Positions 38,001 through 53,000 of a stretch of 64,000 nucleotides of DNA are shown here, one piece after another (position 1 is the stretch's first letter; every line of letters starts with the position of its first letter). Where the stretch lies: assembly GCF_963678635.1 (NCBI RefSeq), contig NC_087071.1, positions 44,627,095 to 44,691,094 of the forward strand, read 5' to 3'. The stretch is from Symsagittifera roscoffensis. Its lineage: Eukaryota; Xenacoelomorpha; Acoela; Convolutidae. The notes below the pieces were generated by a model that was not told where the DNA came from, did no database searches, and worked only from the letters and a program-made list of their open reading frames with translations. The position numbers were made by a program, and so were the translations under genes.

Positions 38001-41000
38001 ATCTGGCTATACCGGATCCAGCCAACATCATTACCACAGAAGACTTCAAGAGGAACTTCCATCAAAATTTCGAACAAACAAAATTCATATTTATGAATTG
38101 TTTTAAAAATTATATTTAAACTGTTTTTGGTCATATTTGTAAAAAAAAATCATTTTTGTGTCGGATTTAAACTTTCATAACTATTCATTGTTCACTCTGA
38201 TGATAACGTAATCTTTCATCAACAGAATGAGTTGCCAGTACGAGCAGGATATACATGGCACTAAACAATTTACCTCTGGTTGTATTCGACAGCATCCAAG
38301 TCAATCGGCACTGTCTCCGCTTTGTTCTCGCCAATTCCAGAGAGCGAACAGACAGGTCCAGATGTTGTGGAAACAGTTGAACTCTCTGAAAAACATCCAG
38401 ACTTCAAATTTAAACGAAGTTCAAGTTCAAACGTCGAGGCTATTAATTTCATGACCAACATTTGAATTGGGCGGGTTTTGATTGCTGAAAAATGGTGAAA
38501 GCCATTTACAAATTACCACTTTGAAGACAAAAAAAATTGATGCTCATTTGCTGACACTCGTTTTCTCTGCCAATAAATTCATTTCAAGCCCTAACTACTG
38601 ATTACGCAACTGTTACCTCATAACAAGCGAAATCTACTCTCTATCTGTTACATAACTGTTACGTAATAAATGACACTCTCTATCTATTAGATAATTGTTA
38701 CGTAATGAATTACCTGGAGCGGCAGAGGTGGTGACTGTGGTCTCTTCGGGTGCGGTTGTTGTGGCCTCGGTTGTAACGGTAGTCTTCACACAAGCGTAAC
38801 TTCCGAACGCCACTTCAACGACTGCAGCTCCTTCGATTGTGATGAAAAGTTTGACAATTCGGTCCTTGCCGTACAGCTTCTCGAACAGAGGGGTGTCTGA
38901 AATTGAAGCTCAACAATTTAAAACAGCAAAAGAAAGACGTTTCAAGACTTTTTTAATTTATCAAAAAGAATTATTGCAAACAGAGCAACATTAAAGAGAA
39001 AAACCAAAGAGAAAAACATGCCATTGTAAAAATATCAATGAGCAGATATAGGTCATTTTAGGTTTGATTATTTCAAAACATTTCAAATTCAAATAAATTT
39101 TAGAATTAACCACTCATTTGAAATTTGTGATTTTCGAATGCAAATGTCTTTGTTCATACCTGGGTTGAGTACTGGCAGTTGGATGGTCTCGAACATCACT
39201 GGCAAGTCGTCATCGTCCTTCAGACTCAGAGTGAATTCCTGAAAAATAAGAAAAAAATAAACTTTTCATCAAAATACATTAATATTGCGATTTTTAAATA
39301 AATCTTTAATCAAATAAACTTAATACATTGAATATTAAAAATTAAAATTGTTAGAATTTTTGCAAAATATTCTTTTGTCGGTTTTGGGAAAATTTCCAAA
39401 ATCTGATTTTCATCAAAATCAATTTTTCAAACATTTTGGGAGGTTTGGTGAAACTTTTTGCATCTTTCCTGAAGTATCCTTCAACATCTTTTACCAAATA
39501 CAAAATTTGAAATAAATTCAGCAAAAAATACAAACATTTAATACAAATCTTTAATATTTTATAAATAAATACATTTCTTGAAGACTCCTTCAACATCTTT
39601 TACCAAAAATAAAATTTGAATTAAATTCAACGAAAAATTACTAATAAAGTAAACTATTTCTCTCTCGTGACGTTATCGATTCTGACCTTGCAGTGTTCCT
39701 CCATGTCGCTCAGTGCCTCACTGGACAACTCTTCTCCCCCACTGACCAGTTCCAGCTGACTCATGTAGCTGTCTGGGTCCTCCTTGGACACACAGTACAG
39801 CTCACTGTTCTCATCCACCTGCGTCATGACGAAGAAGGAGAGAGTGGTGCTGTCCACGGCTGGGTCGTCCACGTCGAAACTGCAGAGAAAAAAGAATACT
39901 TTAAATCGGAAAGTGAAGTCATTACACAAAAGAGATTTGGAAATAAGGAAATTTTCTCCAAAAATGTCACTTAAGAAAGCGCCATAAGACTAACATCTAG
40001 CCTGTTTTCAGGCGTATCAGATTTAAGACAATTCAAAGCAAGGAACAGACATTATTGAATAAAGATTTTTGAGGCTTCAAAAGCGCCTAAAAATTATCAT
40101 GAATCACTTAAAACTAAACCTCATAGTAAAAAATCATTCATACACTCGTTGATAATTTTTGGTAGTTAATGATATTTATTTAACTTTTTATCAGTTTTCA
40201 AAATTTTCAAACAAGAAATGTTGACTTAATTTTCTAATCCAAAATGCAGTAAAATAAATTTACAGTAACGAAAATTGTTTCCCAATTTGTTCAACATCAC
40301 TCACTTCATGTTCATGACAACAGTTGTCAAATCAGCATCCTCGACGGCTCCGATTTCCAGACTGACTACAGCGGTGCTTGAGTCCAGAGGAACAGAGGTC
40401 TGATCCTCTGGCACAGGTGTATCTTCTCCGTCTCTGGTGATGAGGGTGATTTTGAGGCCGGACTTCATTGAGTCGTCATCCGCCAGAGAGGTATCGGAAC
40501 TGGCACCTATTTAAAACATTAGAACAAATAATACAAAAATTCAATCACATTACTTGCTACTTTCATGTGCTTTAATTGAAACTTTTTTTGATAAAATAAT
40601 TATTAATTTTAAATTTCATTCCGCTGGGAAATCTGAAAAGTAAAATCCACTCTCGAAACTAGAAGTCGATCACGTTTTTCGTGACCTTTAAGCTTTTGCT
40701 GTTTAACAAAGAAATTGAATTGAACTTAGAAAGAAATTTAAAGACAAACCGCCAAAAAGTAAATTTGAGCTTGAACATAAAGACGAAGCTGACTTTTTCC
40801 CGAAGATAGAGGCGAAGCAGAGAACAGATACTAAGAAATTTCCAATGTTACAGATCGTGATCATAGCAAAAATTCCACCAAATAATTGGACACTTTAATG
40901 AACTTTTTTGCGAGTTAGGTTAAAAAAAAGGCTAGTACTAATACACTAACGCTCGCAAGGTCGCTAATGTAAACAAAATCAGCGAGATCTATATAAGAAA

Positions 41001-44000
41001 GTTCACTGCGTTCATGACTCTTAAATGTTAAGCAAGGAATACTTAATGGTTACTGCAAAAAACTTGCCTAGTTGGCTATCATGTCTTTCAAAATTTGTGA
41101 TTTAAATTCTTCGATTTTTAAGCTCCCACATAGGGTACCAAGGTTAGTAACATGGCGATTAAAATTTTTCAGCTTAGTCAATCAAAAAAGGACTCTTCTA
41201 TGTTTAAGGAGAGGCTCAAAAATCATTTTGATCAGTTTGAAAAAACATCAGCAAAAACTTATTTTTTAAAGATCTGTCCACTTCTCGTGAAAAAAGAATC
41301 CTCGAAAGTGATCCTAGATTAAAAGGCTACTTTAGGATCACTTAGACTAAAAGACTACTAATATGTTTATTGACCGTTTTCCCATTTTGGCGTGTTTGGT
41401 TATTCGGAAAGTGCATAAGCAATGGTATATTTGGATAGCTTGACAAATTCCAGCATTCAGATGAGGGAATTCTGAATAGCATTGAAGCTATTTGATTAAA
41501 AGGGGAAGAGTTGAACCTGAGAGGTCGATCTCTTCACACACGTCAGCCCCACAGCCCTTGACGTCAACAGCTACAACCAGTCCATCTTCGAACACTCCGT
41601 CCTCGTCGGAGGGAGAGGGGGAGACAATGACTGTGACTGCGTCCAGGGCCACAAAGAGGGGTCCAAGAGTGATTGTCACTGTTCCGTCATCCTCAACTGG
41701 GAGCACCACTGATTTGTCAGTCTAAAAACATAAAAATACATTTTAAAATAAAACAATAACATAAAAATAACTTTTATAACACAGATAAAAAGCATTCAAG
41801 TATCATTTGAAATTTTTTTTTGGCTTATTTTGATTAAACGAACGTCATTTGAAAAACTTTTTGATGAATTTATGTATATTGTAGGGATTTTACACCGATA
41901 TCGACTTGGTAGTGTCACTGATTTGTCTGCATAAAAATGCAAAAACTTGAAAAAAAAAGACGAAACAAGTAATGAAAACGACAACTTATGCACCTATTTC
42001 AGTGATAAACTAGCTCCAACTTGACTTATACATTTGACTTATATGAAATATGCTTTGATCGACAATAACAAGCAATCGAAACTTTCATTAAGAAGAGTAT
42101 TTGTGAAATTTTGCTACCAATTCCCCGCCACTATGATACCTAATAAATAATTTATACCCCTGTAAAGAACTATATCAACGGTTGAGCAAAGATAAAATTG
42201 CTACCTAGTAATAAATGACCCCCTTTTTTCTGTTATACGGTCAAAAATGCCAAATTCTTAATCAAGCTTCTGTTTTTCATGATGCAAAACAAATTTCATT
42301 CCTCTGGAATTACATTTAACTTATCACATTTGAGCGGCAAAACCTACCTTTTAAATTGACAGAAAATTTTTTTTTGGGCCGTACAGCAGAAAAGACCTGA
42401 AATAGATTACAAGCTCCGAGGGAAGTATAGATAGTGAATCATAATAAGAACTCACGTCAAGGTCCACTGGTTCGAAAGATACATCACTGACTTCGTCTTC
42501 GCCTTCTGGCACCTCCAAAACAGCCTCCTGGACATTCTCGCCGAAACTGCAAACAAACTCTATTCTCAGAACCTCAGTGGATGAAAATAAAAATACGGGA
42601 ATTTTTTTTTTTAATTAGAGAATTTGCTTCAAAATTTAACCTACAATCCCAAGTGGTTTAAAAAAAACAGCGCAACTTGCAATTATTATTATCATCCAAG
42701 GCTGGCCTAATCTTTACAAGCCATAAAATTGCTCTATTTCCACATCTGAACAAGCATAGCCGGCTACTGTGCAAGTAGCACCAAATGTTCCCAGCACAGT
42801 CTTAAAAAATACAAAAAAAGTTTCTTATTTATAAATTGGTGCCATTTTTTTCTGCATGTTGTAATAAAAAAATGTGAGCAAAAAAATATAATTTAGGCAT
42901 ATTTGAGAGTCATAGTAAAATAGCTTAATTGGAAAACAGTTTTTGAAGAAAAATGACAAGAAAAACGAAAAAAAAATTCTAAAAATTTTTGAAAAAATTT
43001 AAGAAATTTTTCAATTTTTTTGTAAAGTTTTTTAAAATTTTTAAGTTTTTGATTCCCAAAATTGCAATAAACACACCAGAAACTATCTTTAATTAAATAA
43101 AACTAAGTTTTCACGGCTAAAATTAAGCTTAAATAAGCTATTGTAAGCAAATACGGTCATCTTGTTAGCTCGAAATTAGACCAAAAATCAAAAATTTCAA
43201 ACAAGTCTTTCTCGATACCATGGAAAAAATTTTAAATTTTTTAAATGTCGTTCGAATAACGACTGAAAAAACTTTAATAAGATATATTACTCAACCCAGT
43301 CCGATCATTAATGTGGTAAATGATTTTGCGTGGAAAACAAAAAACAAAAAAAACTAAAACACTTCCGAATATAAATTTCCTTCCCATTTTCAATGGTAGG
43401 AACAATAAGTGCTTCAATATCAAACCATCTCATCTTAATAAGCATCTAATCGAACCTGAATTTTTTTTAAAAAAAGAAACTGACTATGCTTAGACATGCT
43501 CCACCACTTTCATAGATCTTCTCCAAATCGAAGAAACGTCAATTATTATTGTTCCGACCGTTGAAAATGGGGAGGAACTTTGTATTCGGGTGTGTTTTAG
43601 TTTTTTTCTTGTTTTCAACGCAAAATCAGGTACCACAAATAATCATCGGACTGGGTTGAGTGATATATCTTATTGAAGTCCTTTCAGTTGTGATTCAAAC
43701 GACATTAAAAATATCCAAAAGAAAAACCGGTTTTGAAATTTTTGAGTTTTGGTGCAAATTGGAACTAATATGGCGTAAACGTATAGGCTTACAAGCTGAA
43801 TTGTGCCTAATTTAAGACCATAAAATCTAATTTTAAGCATGTAAAACTAGTTTTTGGAGTTTTTTAGCTTCTTTTTGGGAAGTTTGTCTAGTCATTTTTC
43901 TTCAAAAATTCTTGTCCAAATTGCCTATATTACTATGACTGTCTGATATACCTAAATTATATTTTTAAGTCAGATCTTTTTAACACACCAAGCAGAAAAA

Positions 44001-47000
44001 ACTACACTATTTTGGTTGGGTAAAAACTTTCTAAACCGTAGTTTTCTAAAGACTATCTATGGTCGGAACATTCTGTGCTATTTGCACAATAACCAGCTAT
44101 CCTCTTTTTTATTGCTATTATCATGATTATTATTATCTATTTTTTGCATCTTGAGGGTTGTTAAACTCACGTGACGATTACTCTGACGGACACCTCCTCT
44201 GGGAGTGAGCCTCCAGTGGCAGACTGCAGATTGACAGAGACAGAGTTCACAAAGTTCACAGAGTCAAGCACGACTTCAATGGTCGCCTGCAAAGTTAACA
44301 CACATGCAGGGACAAACAAAACAATTTTTACAATTCTAAAAAAAAAACTTTTTACAATTTAAAAAAATCTATATTTCGACTAATAAAAATTCTGCAAATT
44401 TGAGAAGATTTTGCAAAGTTGAGAAAAAAATATTAAAACAACTTTAACAGCAGGCAATTAAATTTCCTTGAGAAACTTAGCACAGTAAAGACAAATTTCT
44501 CAACAAAACAAGCACTCTTCATGATTATTAAAACTTTAAGTCTTAAATCTGCTATAAAATGAATGATACCTCTCAGTTGTATTTTTCTAAACAGAAACGG
44601 AGAGAAAAATTTAAGTCGGAAAAAAAGATAAAATGAAATGTGACCTCGTCTTCTCCAGACAGAGATGGGAGTTCATCTGGTGACCCCAGAGTGCCCTCTG
44701 GATCTGAACTGTCGAAAGAGGCGGTCTCTGTCTCCTCTTCGTTCACTGTGAGAGAAGCAGGCTCCAGGGACTCCAACTCTTCGTGTTCACACACTTTGGC
44801 TGGAAAGAAGAAAACAAAATTAGTGCACACAATGTAGGAAAAATTATTTTCAAATTGTCAAAATACTTAGATAACTTTTCCCTACTCTATTTTATTTGGC
44901 ACTTTAAAAAGCAATTAACTCGCTCCAATATCTACGCAAGACTGCCAAGCCCTGAATGTTCCGACTGCCTTTTAAGGTCTATCGAGCAGTTAATAACATG
45001 AAAAAATTAATTGTAATAAAAAAATGATTTTTTTTGAACAAAAATTTGAGATTTTTTGTAAAAATTATCCCCCACACGCCATATTAAAGTACAAAGTGAT
45101 AAATTTTGCTCCTATTAACAAATCAATCATGGCATAAAGCTTCCTTGAACCAATTTGGAACGATTTCTAAGACGGAGTAATTCTCCGCTTACGCGTTAAT
45201 AGCGCGAAATATATCGCGCGTTAATTGTCCCAAATTGGCCAAAATGGCAATCTTTAAACCCCCAAAACTTTACAAACAATGATTACAGGTGAAACATCTT
45301 TTCAAATTTAAGCTCAGGACAACAATAGTTTTCGAATGATAGAAAAAATCTCCGTCAAAAATGGCTAGATAATAAGTTGAAATTTGTCTGAAGAAAAAAC
45401 CCACCTCGAGCACAAATATTCCGTTACTTTCGTTACGAAAGTCGGAACTATGTTGTTTTAGCAAGTATTAATAAAATCTAGCAAACATTTAGAAAACCTT
45501 AAGTAGATCTAGTTTACCAGCTCAACGTGGACAGCAAAAAAGGATTGAGTAGAAATTAAAAACTGTGTTTGTTTATGTTTGCTTAAAAGTGTACCATTCT
45601 TCTCACCTTGTGGCTGTGTTGTGGTTGTAGGTACAGGAGCTGCTGTCGTCGTAGGCACAGTGGATTCCTCGGGGGCAGTTGTTGTCTCCACATCTGCAAA
45701 GAAAACAGTTTCTGGTCAGATTTATACAGTTTTTGAAGTTACATTGAGAGTTATTAGAAAAAATAGGTGATTTCGGATAAATCACTCATAATTGGACATA
45801 GGGGCGGTATTCATGGATTATTTAATCATTTGCAGACAATCTCTACTTCAAAGTGTATATATTGATGATATAAATTATAAACATAAATCATCACCGTTCT
45901 TAAGTTTGCCTCGAGTAACTTCACTAAAAAACTTTTAAAAAAATAATATTCAGATCTTACCAAAAAAAACATTTAGTTTTCTAATCATGAAGGTAAAAAA
46001 TTTCACATCATACATGATGAATGACATAAAAATTAGCAGCGATCAATCTCAGATAATTTTTGAAAATGTTGTTTCCAAAACTTACCAATTTTTTCATCCA
46101 ATCCAAGAGACTGAAAAAATTCTTTATTGGCAATTAAATTTATTGATAATTAAATAGATTTTTACGTTTGCAGAGAGTGAGTTCGGCAGTGATGTTTTCG
46201 AGGATGTCCACGCAGTCCAGTCTGCTCTCCTCAAGGTCAAGAGGGTTCAACTTGATCTCCATCGAGGACACCTCAGAAGTGGTGGGTAGAGTGACGCTTC
46301 CCTCTCCACTGCTGACTGGGAACACTTTCTGCAACAAACAATTCAACAATTTCAATTCAATTTCACCATTGAAGTTTTTGAAAGAAAGAAAGAAAAAAGA
46401 AAAAACGAAAGAAAAAACGAAAGAAATAAAGAAGTCAAGAAAAGAAAGAAAGAAAGAAAGAAAGAAGCAAAGAAAAGAAAGCAAGAAAGAGAAATAATTT
46501 TTGTTTAATTATAGATTAATATAAATTTTTTGAAACTTTGTGCGAGTTTTAGCGTTGAACAAACTTTTGGTCTCGATACATTTCGATCTTAAAAATGACC
46601 AAATTTCATTTATTGCAGTTTGACAAAAACAAACAACTAAAATATCACTTTCCAAAAAATATTAAATTGAACTATATTGTTAACTAATATTATTAATAAC
46701 TTATTATGATTATGATTATTATTGAGCTAAATGAACTTACCAATCCGGACACCAAGTTTCCGTCCACAACAGCCACTACTTCCTCTCCAGCTGAAGAGAC
46801 AGAGTAGATTGTGGATGACTCATCTCCCACCAGGGAGTAGAAGAGGTTAAACGTGAAGTCAGTGTTGGAACTGTCGTACACTGTCAGGTCAGCCAACTTC
46901 GAAGTCTGAAGAGAGGAACATTGTTGGTTAACTACTTAATTATAAACACATTAATTCACTTTTTCATTGTGTAATCGTGATAAAAAATGGAAGAGTTGAG

Positions 47001-50000
47001 AAAAAAATTTAGAAGAGAGTGGGATTCGAAAGCACAACCGCCTGCGTCTCAGATTCAAGGTGTACCAGAGTAACAATAATGTTTTAGTTCGCTTCAACTT
47101 GAAATTATACCTCGGCGTCTGATCCCAAGTCGATGTTGACAATGTGTGGGTTTTCAATGTCGCAACTGAATACTCCTTCTACTGTGTATGGCTCCTCCAT
47201 GATGTCAGAACAGGGCTCACCCGCTAAAAATAAGAAACCCGCTAAAATAAGAAAAAAATCCTGACATTTTTTGTTTGGAAAATTCAGTTTTTTCTACTTT
47301 AAAGGTTTCAACACAGGGTTGAAGCGGTGTTTCGCAAACACTAGCCAGAAAACGACAAAAACATTCAATTTTAAATGAAATACGAAAAATCTAAAATAAG
47401 CTTCGAATTATTAAATCTTTGGTACATGTGAGAATTTTGCAAAAAGTTGGATCAGACAAAATTATTCAAAAAAAAACAATTCAGATACATTTTTGATGCA
47501 AATATGGTTTTTCCAGACAAAATATAGGCTTCAAATACATCTGAAAGTTCAAATTTGAGGGCATTTAGAAAAAAATAAATTGATTCTTTTTAATATATTC
47601 TGTCTGCTCCAACTTTTTGCAAGTCTCTACATTCTACTGTGCACTTAGTTTGTATGCGTACGAGTGGTAGTTGAAGGTGCGACACTAGTCGTGGAAGTTT
47701 CCTTCACACAGCCGACCACTTTGAGACTGTCCAGTGAGAATGCCTCTGTTGCGTCATCGGGAACAATCAACACTTTGGTGACGTCATCAACGAGCAATGA
47801 GATGATTGTGATTGTGTCTGCAGTTGCGGTGAGAGTGGTATCGGTTGCCTAGAACAACATAACAGAGTTCATTAAAGGTCATTTGAGATATAGGTCAAAC
47901 AGTAGTGAAGTGGTTACATCTCCGCCACTCAATCGAAAGGTCGGATGTTCGAGGCCCACCACGATCCGTGCTCCTTGCTTGAGGGTGAGGCAACATTACC
48001 CAGCCCAGAAAAGTAACCAAAAAAATTGCATGTAGTTCTTAAGCAGGGGCACAACAGCGGTTCGCCGTGATGAGCTGTACAGCTCGTATGTTGGTCCTTT
48101 CCCTCTTGGATAAAATGATCTCTTAATACAAAAAGAAAGGTTAAACTTTATTTGTTTGTATATTTCAACACCAGTCGGCGAGAAAAAACAATAAATTTCA
48201 GTTAATTCAAAAACAAAGTCAACAATGATGGCAGAAGCGGATCTAGGTTTTCCTCGAGCGTTGGGGTGAGGATGAACTTTTTCTTGTTGAACTTGATGAA
48301 CTTTTTCTTGTTTAAGGACCAAATTGAATATCCGAGCTCTCTTAAAAAACCATGAAGACAAAGTTTTCTGAACGAAAAGGTAATATTGGTTTCAAAAAAC
48401 AGTCCAAATTTTCTGAAAAAGCTTGTTCATTTATCTAATTGCGTTTATAGTCTGTTGACAATGATTGCGGAAACCATTTTTCATATTTTTACCTGTTTTT
48501 TTTTCTATTCAAACGCATTAAATTCTATGTTAATTTTTCCAATAAAACGACGTTTGATTTTTGTTACAATTACTTCGGTGTCGTTTGTGGTTGATCCGTC
48601 TTCGGTCACATATGACTTGGTTCCTTCGGAGTCTTCCACGACCACTGTGAAGGACACTGTCTCGTCTGTCTCCAGAACCACTTTGGTCACAGTCGTCTGA
48701 TTAAATACATTAATTCAACTAATTAAATTTATTACGAAACACAAACAACAATAAAAAGGTAGTGAATTCACACAATTAATCTGATTACGCACTACTAACA
48801 TTCAAATATTTCAACAAATCAAACTTTAAAACACCGTTGAAAAATTTAATTTAGTTTCCAAGGACTATCAAAATATTACTCTGTTTTGAAATTTGTGCTC
48901 CAATTTTAACGCTTCGAATGATTCAAAACTACGTAGAGCGGAATAGAAAAAAAAGTATTTCGAATCTAACTTGAACAGAAAAAAAAATTTGTTAGAAAGA
49001 GTTTTTTCTGTTCTTTTTTTTTGGATAAATTTGAATAAAAATGAGAATTAAAATTCAAGCCAAAACGAAATATTCACTCACAGATTCAGAGAGCACCAGT
49101 GCAATAACGGATACATTGCTGGGTACTTCTGAAGCCTCGACGATCGTGGAGTCATCATTCTGGGCCAGATCCACCTTTGTGTTCGATGGGAAACCTCTGG
49201 ATAAACAATCGATGGTTCATTTTTGGATAAACAAAAACTATCTACTTTTATTTAATAAGATAGTCAGATCATTATAGCTATTATTGTTTAATGTAGCTCA
49301 GTTTGTATCGAATCTAGAAAAGGCAAACTCAATATCGCGTCAAAATACTGAATTTTTAATGCGGAAAATCATCAAATGTTCGATCTGGCTACCAAAATAC
49401 AGCTTATTATGACAAAAAAAATATACTAAATAATTCCAAAATCAGTAAACAGTACCTTATCAAACAAAAAATTATATTTTTTCAATTCAATTTTGTCTTA
49501 TCATAGATGAACCACTCAACTTATCTCTCTGTTCATTGAAACTATGACAATTATCGTTTAAAATATGGCATTGTTATGTAAGAAATAATAAAGAAAAAAG
49601 CAAACGGTGCTAAGAACTTCCGCACCGCACATGATAAAAATGTTATTACACTTGATTCAATCGCACCAAAGACTATCAAAATTGCACATTTTTGAGCCTT
49701 TTTATCTATTTTCAGGCGCGAATTTTAGGGGAAAGAGGGTGCAGACGCCGCTCAGGGATTCGACCCCCTGACCAAAGGTAAAGGGTATCACTTGTCTAAA
49801 TGGCCTGTTTAATAATCATTGGCAGCGTATTTTAATTTTCTAGTTAAAGCCTAGCCTATTTGAATGGATTACTATTTGAATGGATTAGCCATTTTAGTAA
49901 AATCACAGTGTAACTACATTTGTGAGGGGGCGTTTATAATTTTTATGCAACTAGGTGTGTATGTGTGTGTGTGTGTGGGGGGGGGGGGCATTTTGGAAAA

Positions 50001-53000
50001 GACCAATGACATCAATAACCAACCAATGTACTCTACTCACTGTTCGACTGTGTAGGCCTCTTCCAGAGGGACGTCATCTTCAGTACACACTTTCTCAGTT
50101 GAAGTCTCAGTCGAGGTAGAGAACTCAGTTGTGGTTGAGGCTACAAACAACATATATCTTCTGAAAACCACCCTTGTCGATTAAGAAACTGACTACAAAC
50201 AAAATGACACCAATTTGAAGAAAGAAAGAAAAACTCTTTTTGCTGTTTTTATGAATGTGGTCGGAACATTCTGTGCTACTTGCACAGCAACCGGTTACTT
50301 TTGTTTTATCTGCTCCCGACTCTACTCACTGTAGGCCATGCATTTCACTGTAGCTGTTCTATCTTTTCCTTGTCAATGGTTCAAAAATCAGCGACCATAC
50401 TCATTTTTAGTTATTGAATAAAGTAAATTCGCTAAATTATGAAAAGCTTTCAAACAAATGCAATGATAAAAAAAGACAACGTCACAATAGAAAAATAACA
50501 CATTAACTACGACTCATTTTTTAAAAATGTCATTCTTTTTATTGCAACTTTCTTCAAGTAGAAAATCGAAACAATTATGTTGTGAACGGTAATTTTTATA
50601 CAATGTACTTGAGAAAAACAGTAAAGCGTGCCAGCAAGCCTAAAAGAAAAATAGTGAAGCGTACCAGCAAGCCTTAAAAAACCGAAAAAGCAAAACCTCT
50701 GATCTATAAAAATGATCACAGATATTTTATCTCGACACGAGAGTACAGACATGCGCGGCAAAGCGAACATGTACGCAATTTAATGCTTCAAATTACATCC
50801 TCGGAGTACAAAACGTCGACGGTTTTTTTTGGGCAAGATGTTTATTAACAACAAGACTGCTCGTATACTAGGGTGAAGCCCTGCATGTTTCGACTGCATT
50901 TTCAGGCCAAGTAAAAAAATTACTTAAGTAAGCTACAAACAGATGTATTTAGCGTCATTTATACTAATAATCAGATCAAATTATTTGCCTCAATTCTATA
51001 ATTCAAAATAGAACGCATTAATCCGCAGTTTACGCCTGTTAAAAAAATGCAATATATGCAAATAGGCAAAAAAAACTATTTCAAACCCCCATAACTCTCC
51101 AAAAATCGATCACAGGTGAAAACTTTTTTAAAATTTGATCTACAGACAACAAAATATTTTTCAGATGATTTGAAAACTTACCGTCAAAAATGCATAGTTT
51201 AAAATTCGAAAAATGAAGGAATAAAAAATCACCCCAAGCATAAATAATCCACTTTTTTTTCGAAAATCGGAACAGTAAATAAATTCTTTTATAGCTCGAG
51301 CATATTTAGAAACTGGTGTATGAAAGATGTAAGAAATTTGTAGGGCCGCTTCGAATGGACACCGTAAGGTTACATGCTATTCTGGTGTCATTATAGAGCA
51401 ATTTGGAAAAACAATATCTATTTTTTAGCTCTGCCTTTCGAAGGAAGTGACGGTTTATTTGTGCTCTGGTGGTTTTTTTTTCGTCAGACAAATTTTTTAA
51501 CTAGTCATATTTCTTGCTGAATTTTATAACATCTGAATTGTATTGGTGTCCTGAGCTGAAAAAAAAACGATATTTCACCTGTGATCGTTTTTCATGAAGT
51601 TATGGGGGTTTCATTACAGTCAGTTTGGGAAATTAACGCGCGATATATTTTGTTCTATAAAGCGTAAGCGGCGAAATAATCCCGCTATGAAATCCTTCCA
51701 AAGCGACTGCTATTTGTCCTAACTTTATGGTTATTATAAGCGAAAACTATCACTTTGTACTTAACACTATTTCCATAAACATTTAAACTATTTCAAATAC
51801 CATTTCGTTAAACTAATCGATAGACGTTGTAAGGCAGTCGGAACATTCAGAGATTCACTCTGATACAAGCAGTCTTGTTGTTTGTAGCCGATTAAAACCG
51901 AAAAGCACTCAACAACTGATTGTTACAAAAAATGTGTGACTTACAGAGACATGCCAAGAAGTCGACGTTCAAAGCGCCTTCTTCACATCCCTTGATTTTG
52001 AAAGTGATAGATGCAATCTCGATCTCAAGAGAGCCCTGGAAGTCATTGAACTTCAGACTGTAGTCTCCCTCTGTCTCCAAGTTAAACCACAGATCTCCCT
52101 GTGAAATAAAAATAAAGTCCTAGGAAAAAGTTCTTGACATTGTAGAACTGTAGAAAAAAAAGTCACAGTGAATTAAGAAAATACTGATCATAGCTACACC
52201 TGTTACGATCAAAAAATCTATATTTCCACTGATAAAAAAATTCGCATTGCTCTTTTTGATTGTTCGTTTTTGCTCTCAAATGCAAAAAAAAGGTCCGCGG
52301 TATTGCTGTTCGAATTTTGTAATGATTGGGACAATGAATTTGACCAGAAAGCTGGATTATTATCAGACCTTAAATTCGCTGGCCGGGCAATAAATCAGTA
52401 TCGTAGCTATGAAAAGGAATGCATTAATTATTAAACTAATGTATTTTTCCATGTTGAGCTATTTTTTTGCCCTCCTTTAAACAATTTTTCTTCACCTTTT
52501 TTACGCTATGTTTCCTCGCCATTTTTAAAACCATTTTTCTTATCTTTTTCTCACCTCAGTGGCTGGTACTGGTTCGAACATCTCGGTCAGGGGCTCTGAG
52601 GACGTCCCGTAATTCTTCAAGGAGAACTGGTCTCCGTTTCCGTCTGTGAACTCAATCGACATCTGGGATCCCTCAGACAGGGCAGCCACACTCATCTGCA
52701 TTTCCATGATCACTTGAGCGTCCTGAATAAAAAAAACAATAAATACAAGTTCTGATAAACAACAAACCTACATTCAACATGAGCAAAACTATCATCACTT
52801 GAACCTCCTAAATGAACAATTGATTAACAATAAACAAAAAGAAACAGAACAAAACGCATAAATAAAAAACTAAATAAAACTAGGATAGTCGATTTTTGTG
52901 CAAGTAGCACAAATCGTCCCGACCATATTCAAAAAAACTACAAATAAAAGTTCTTCAAATTATTAAGTTCTTCAAATTAGTGTCGTTTTTTGTACGTGGT

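Larger units (their letters stand above)
33453..41516 (-). other. Introns between exons 18 and 30
   Basis: Twelve introns of about 210-1010 bases (for example 33453-34073, 34212-34918, 35905-36764, 40507-41516). Notable contents are the perfect-TIR element at 35601-35729, G runs on the plus strand at about 34057-34066, 37002-37012 and 37760-37776, and repeat family 3 at 40620-41060. The remainder is AT-rich with no exon-like content. Confidence 0.65.

Noticed and set aside
49715-49800. Second tRNA-like sequence (GGTCGAATCCC on the minus strand)
   Set aside because: A B-box-like match is visible, but no convincing A box or cloverleaf; it may be another SINE remnant, not strong enough to call.
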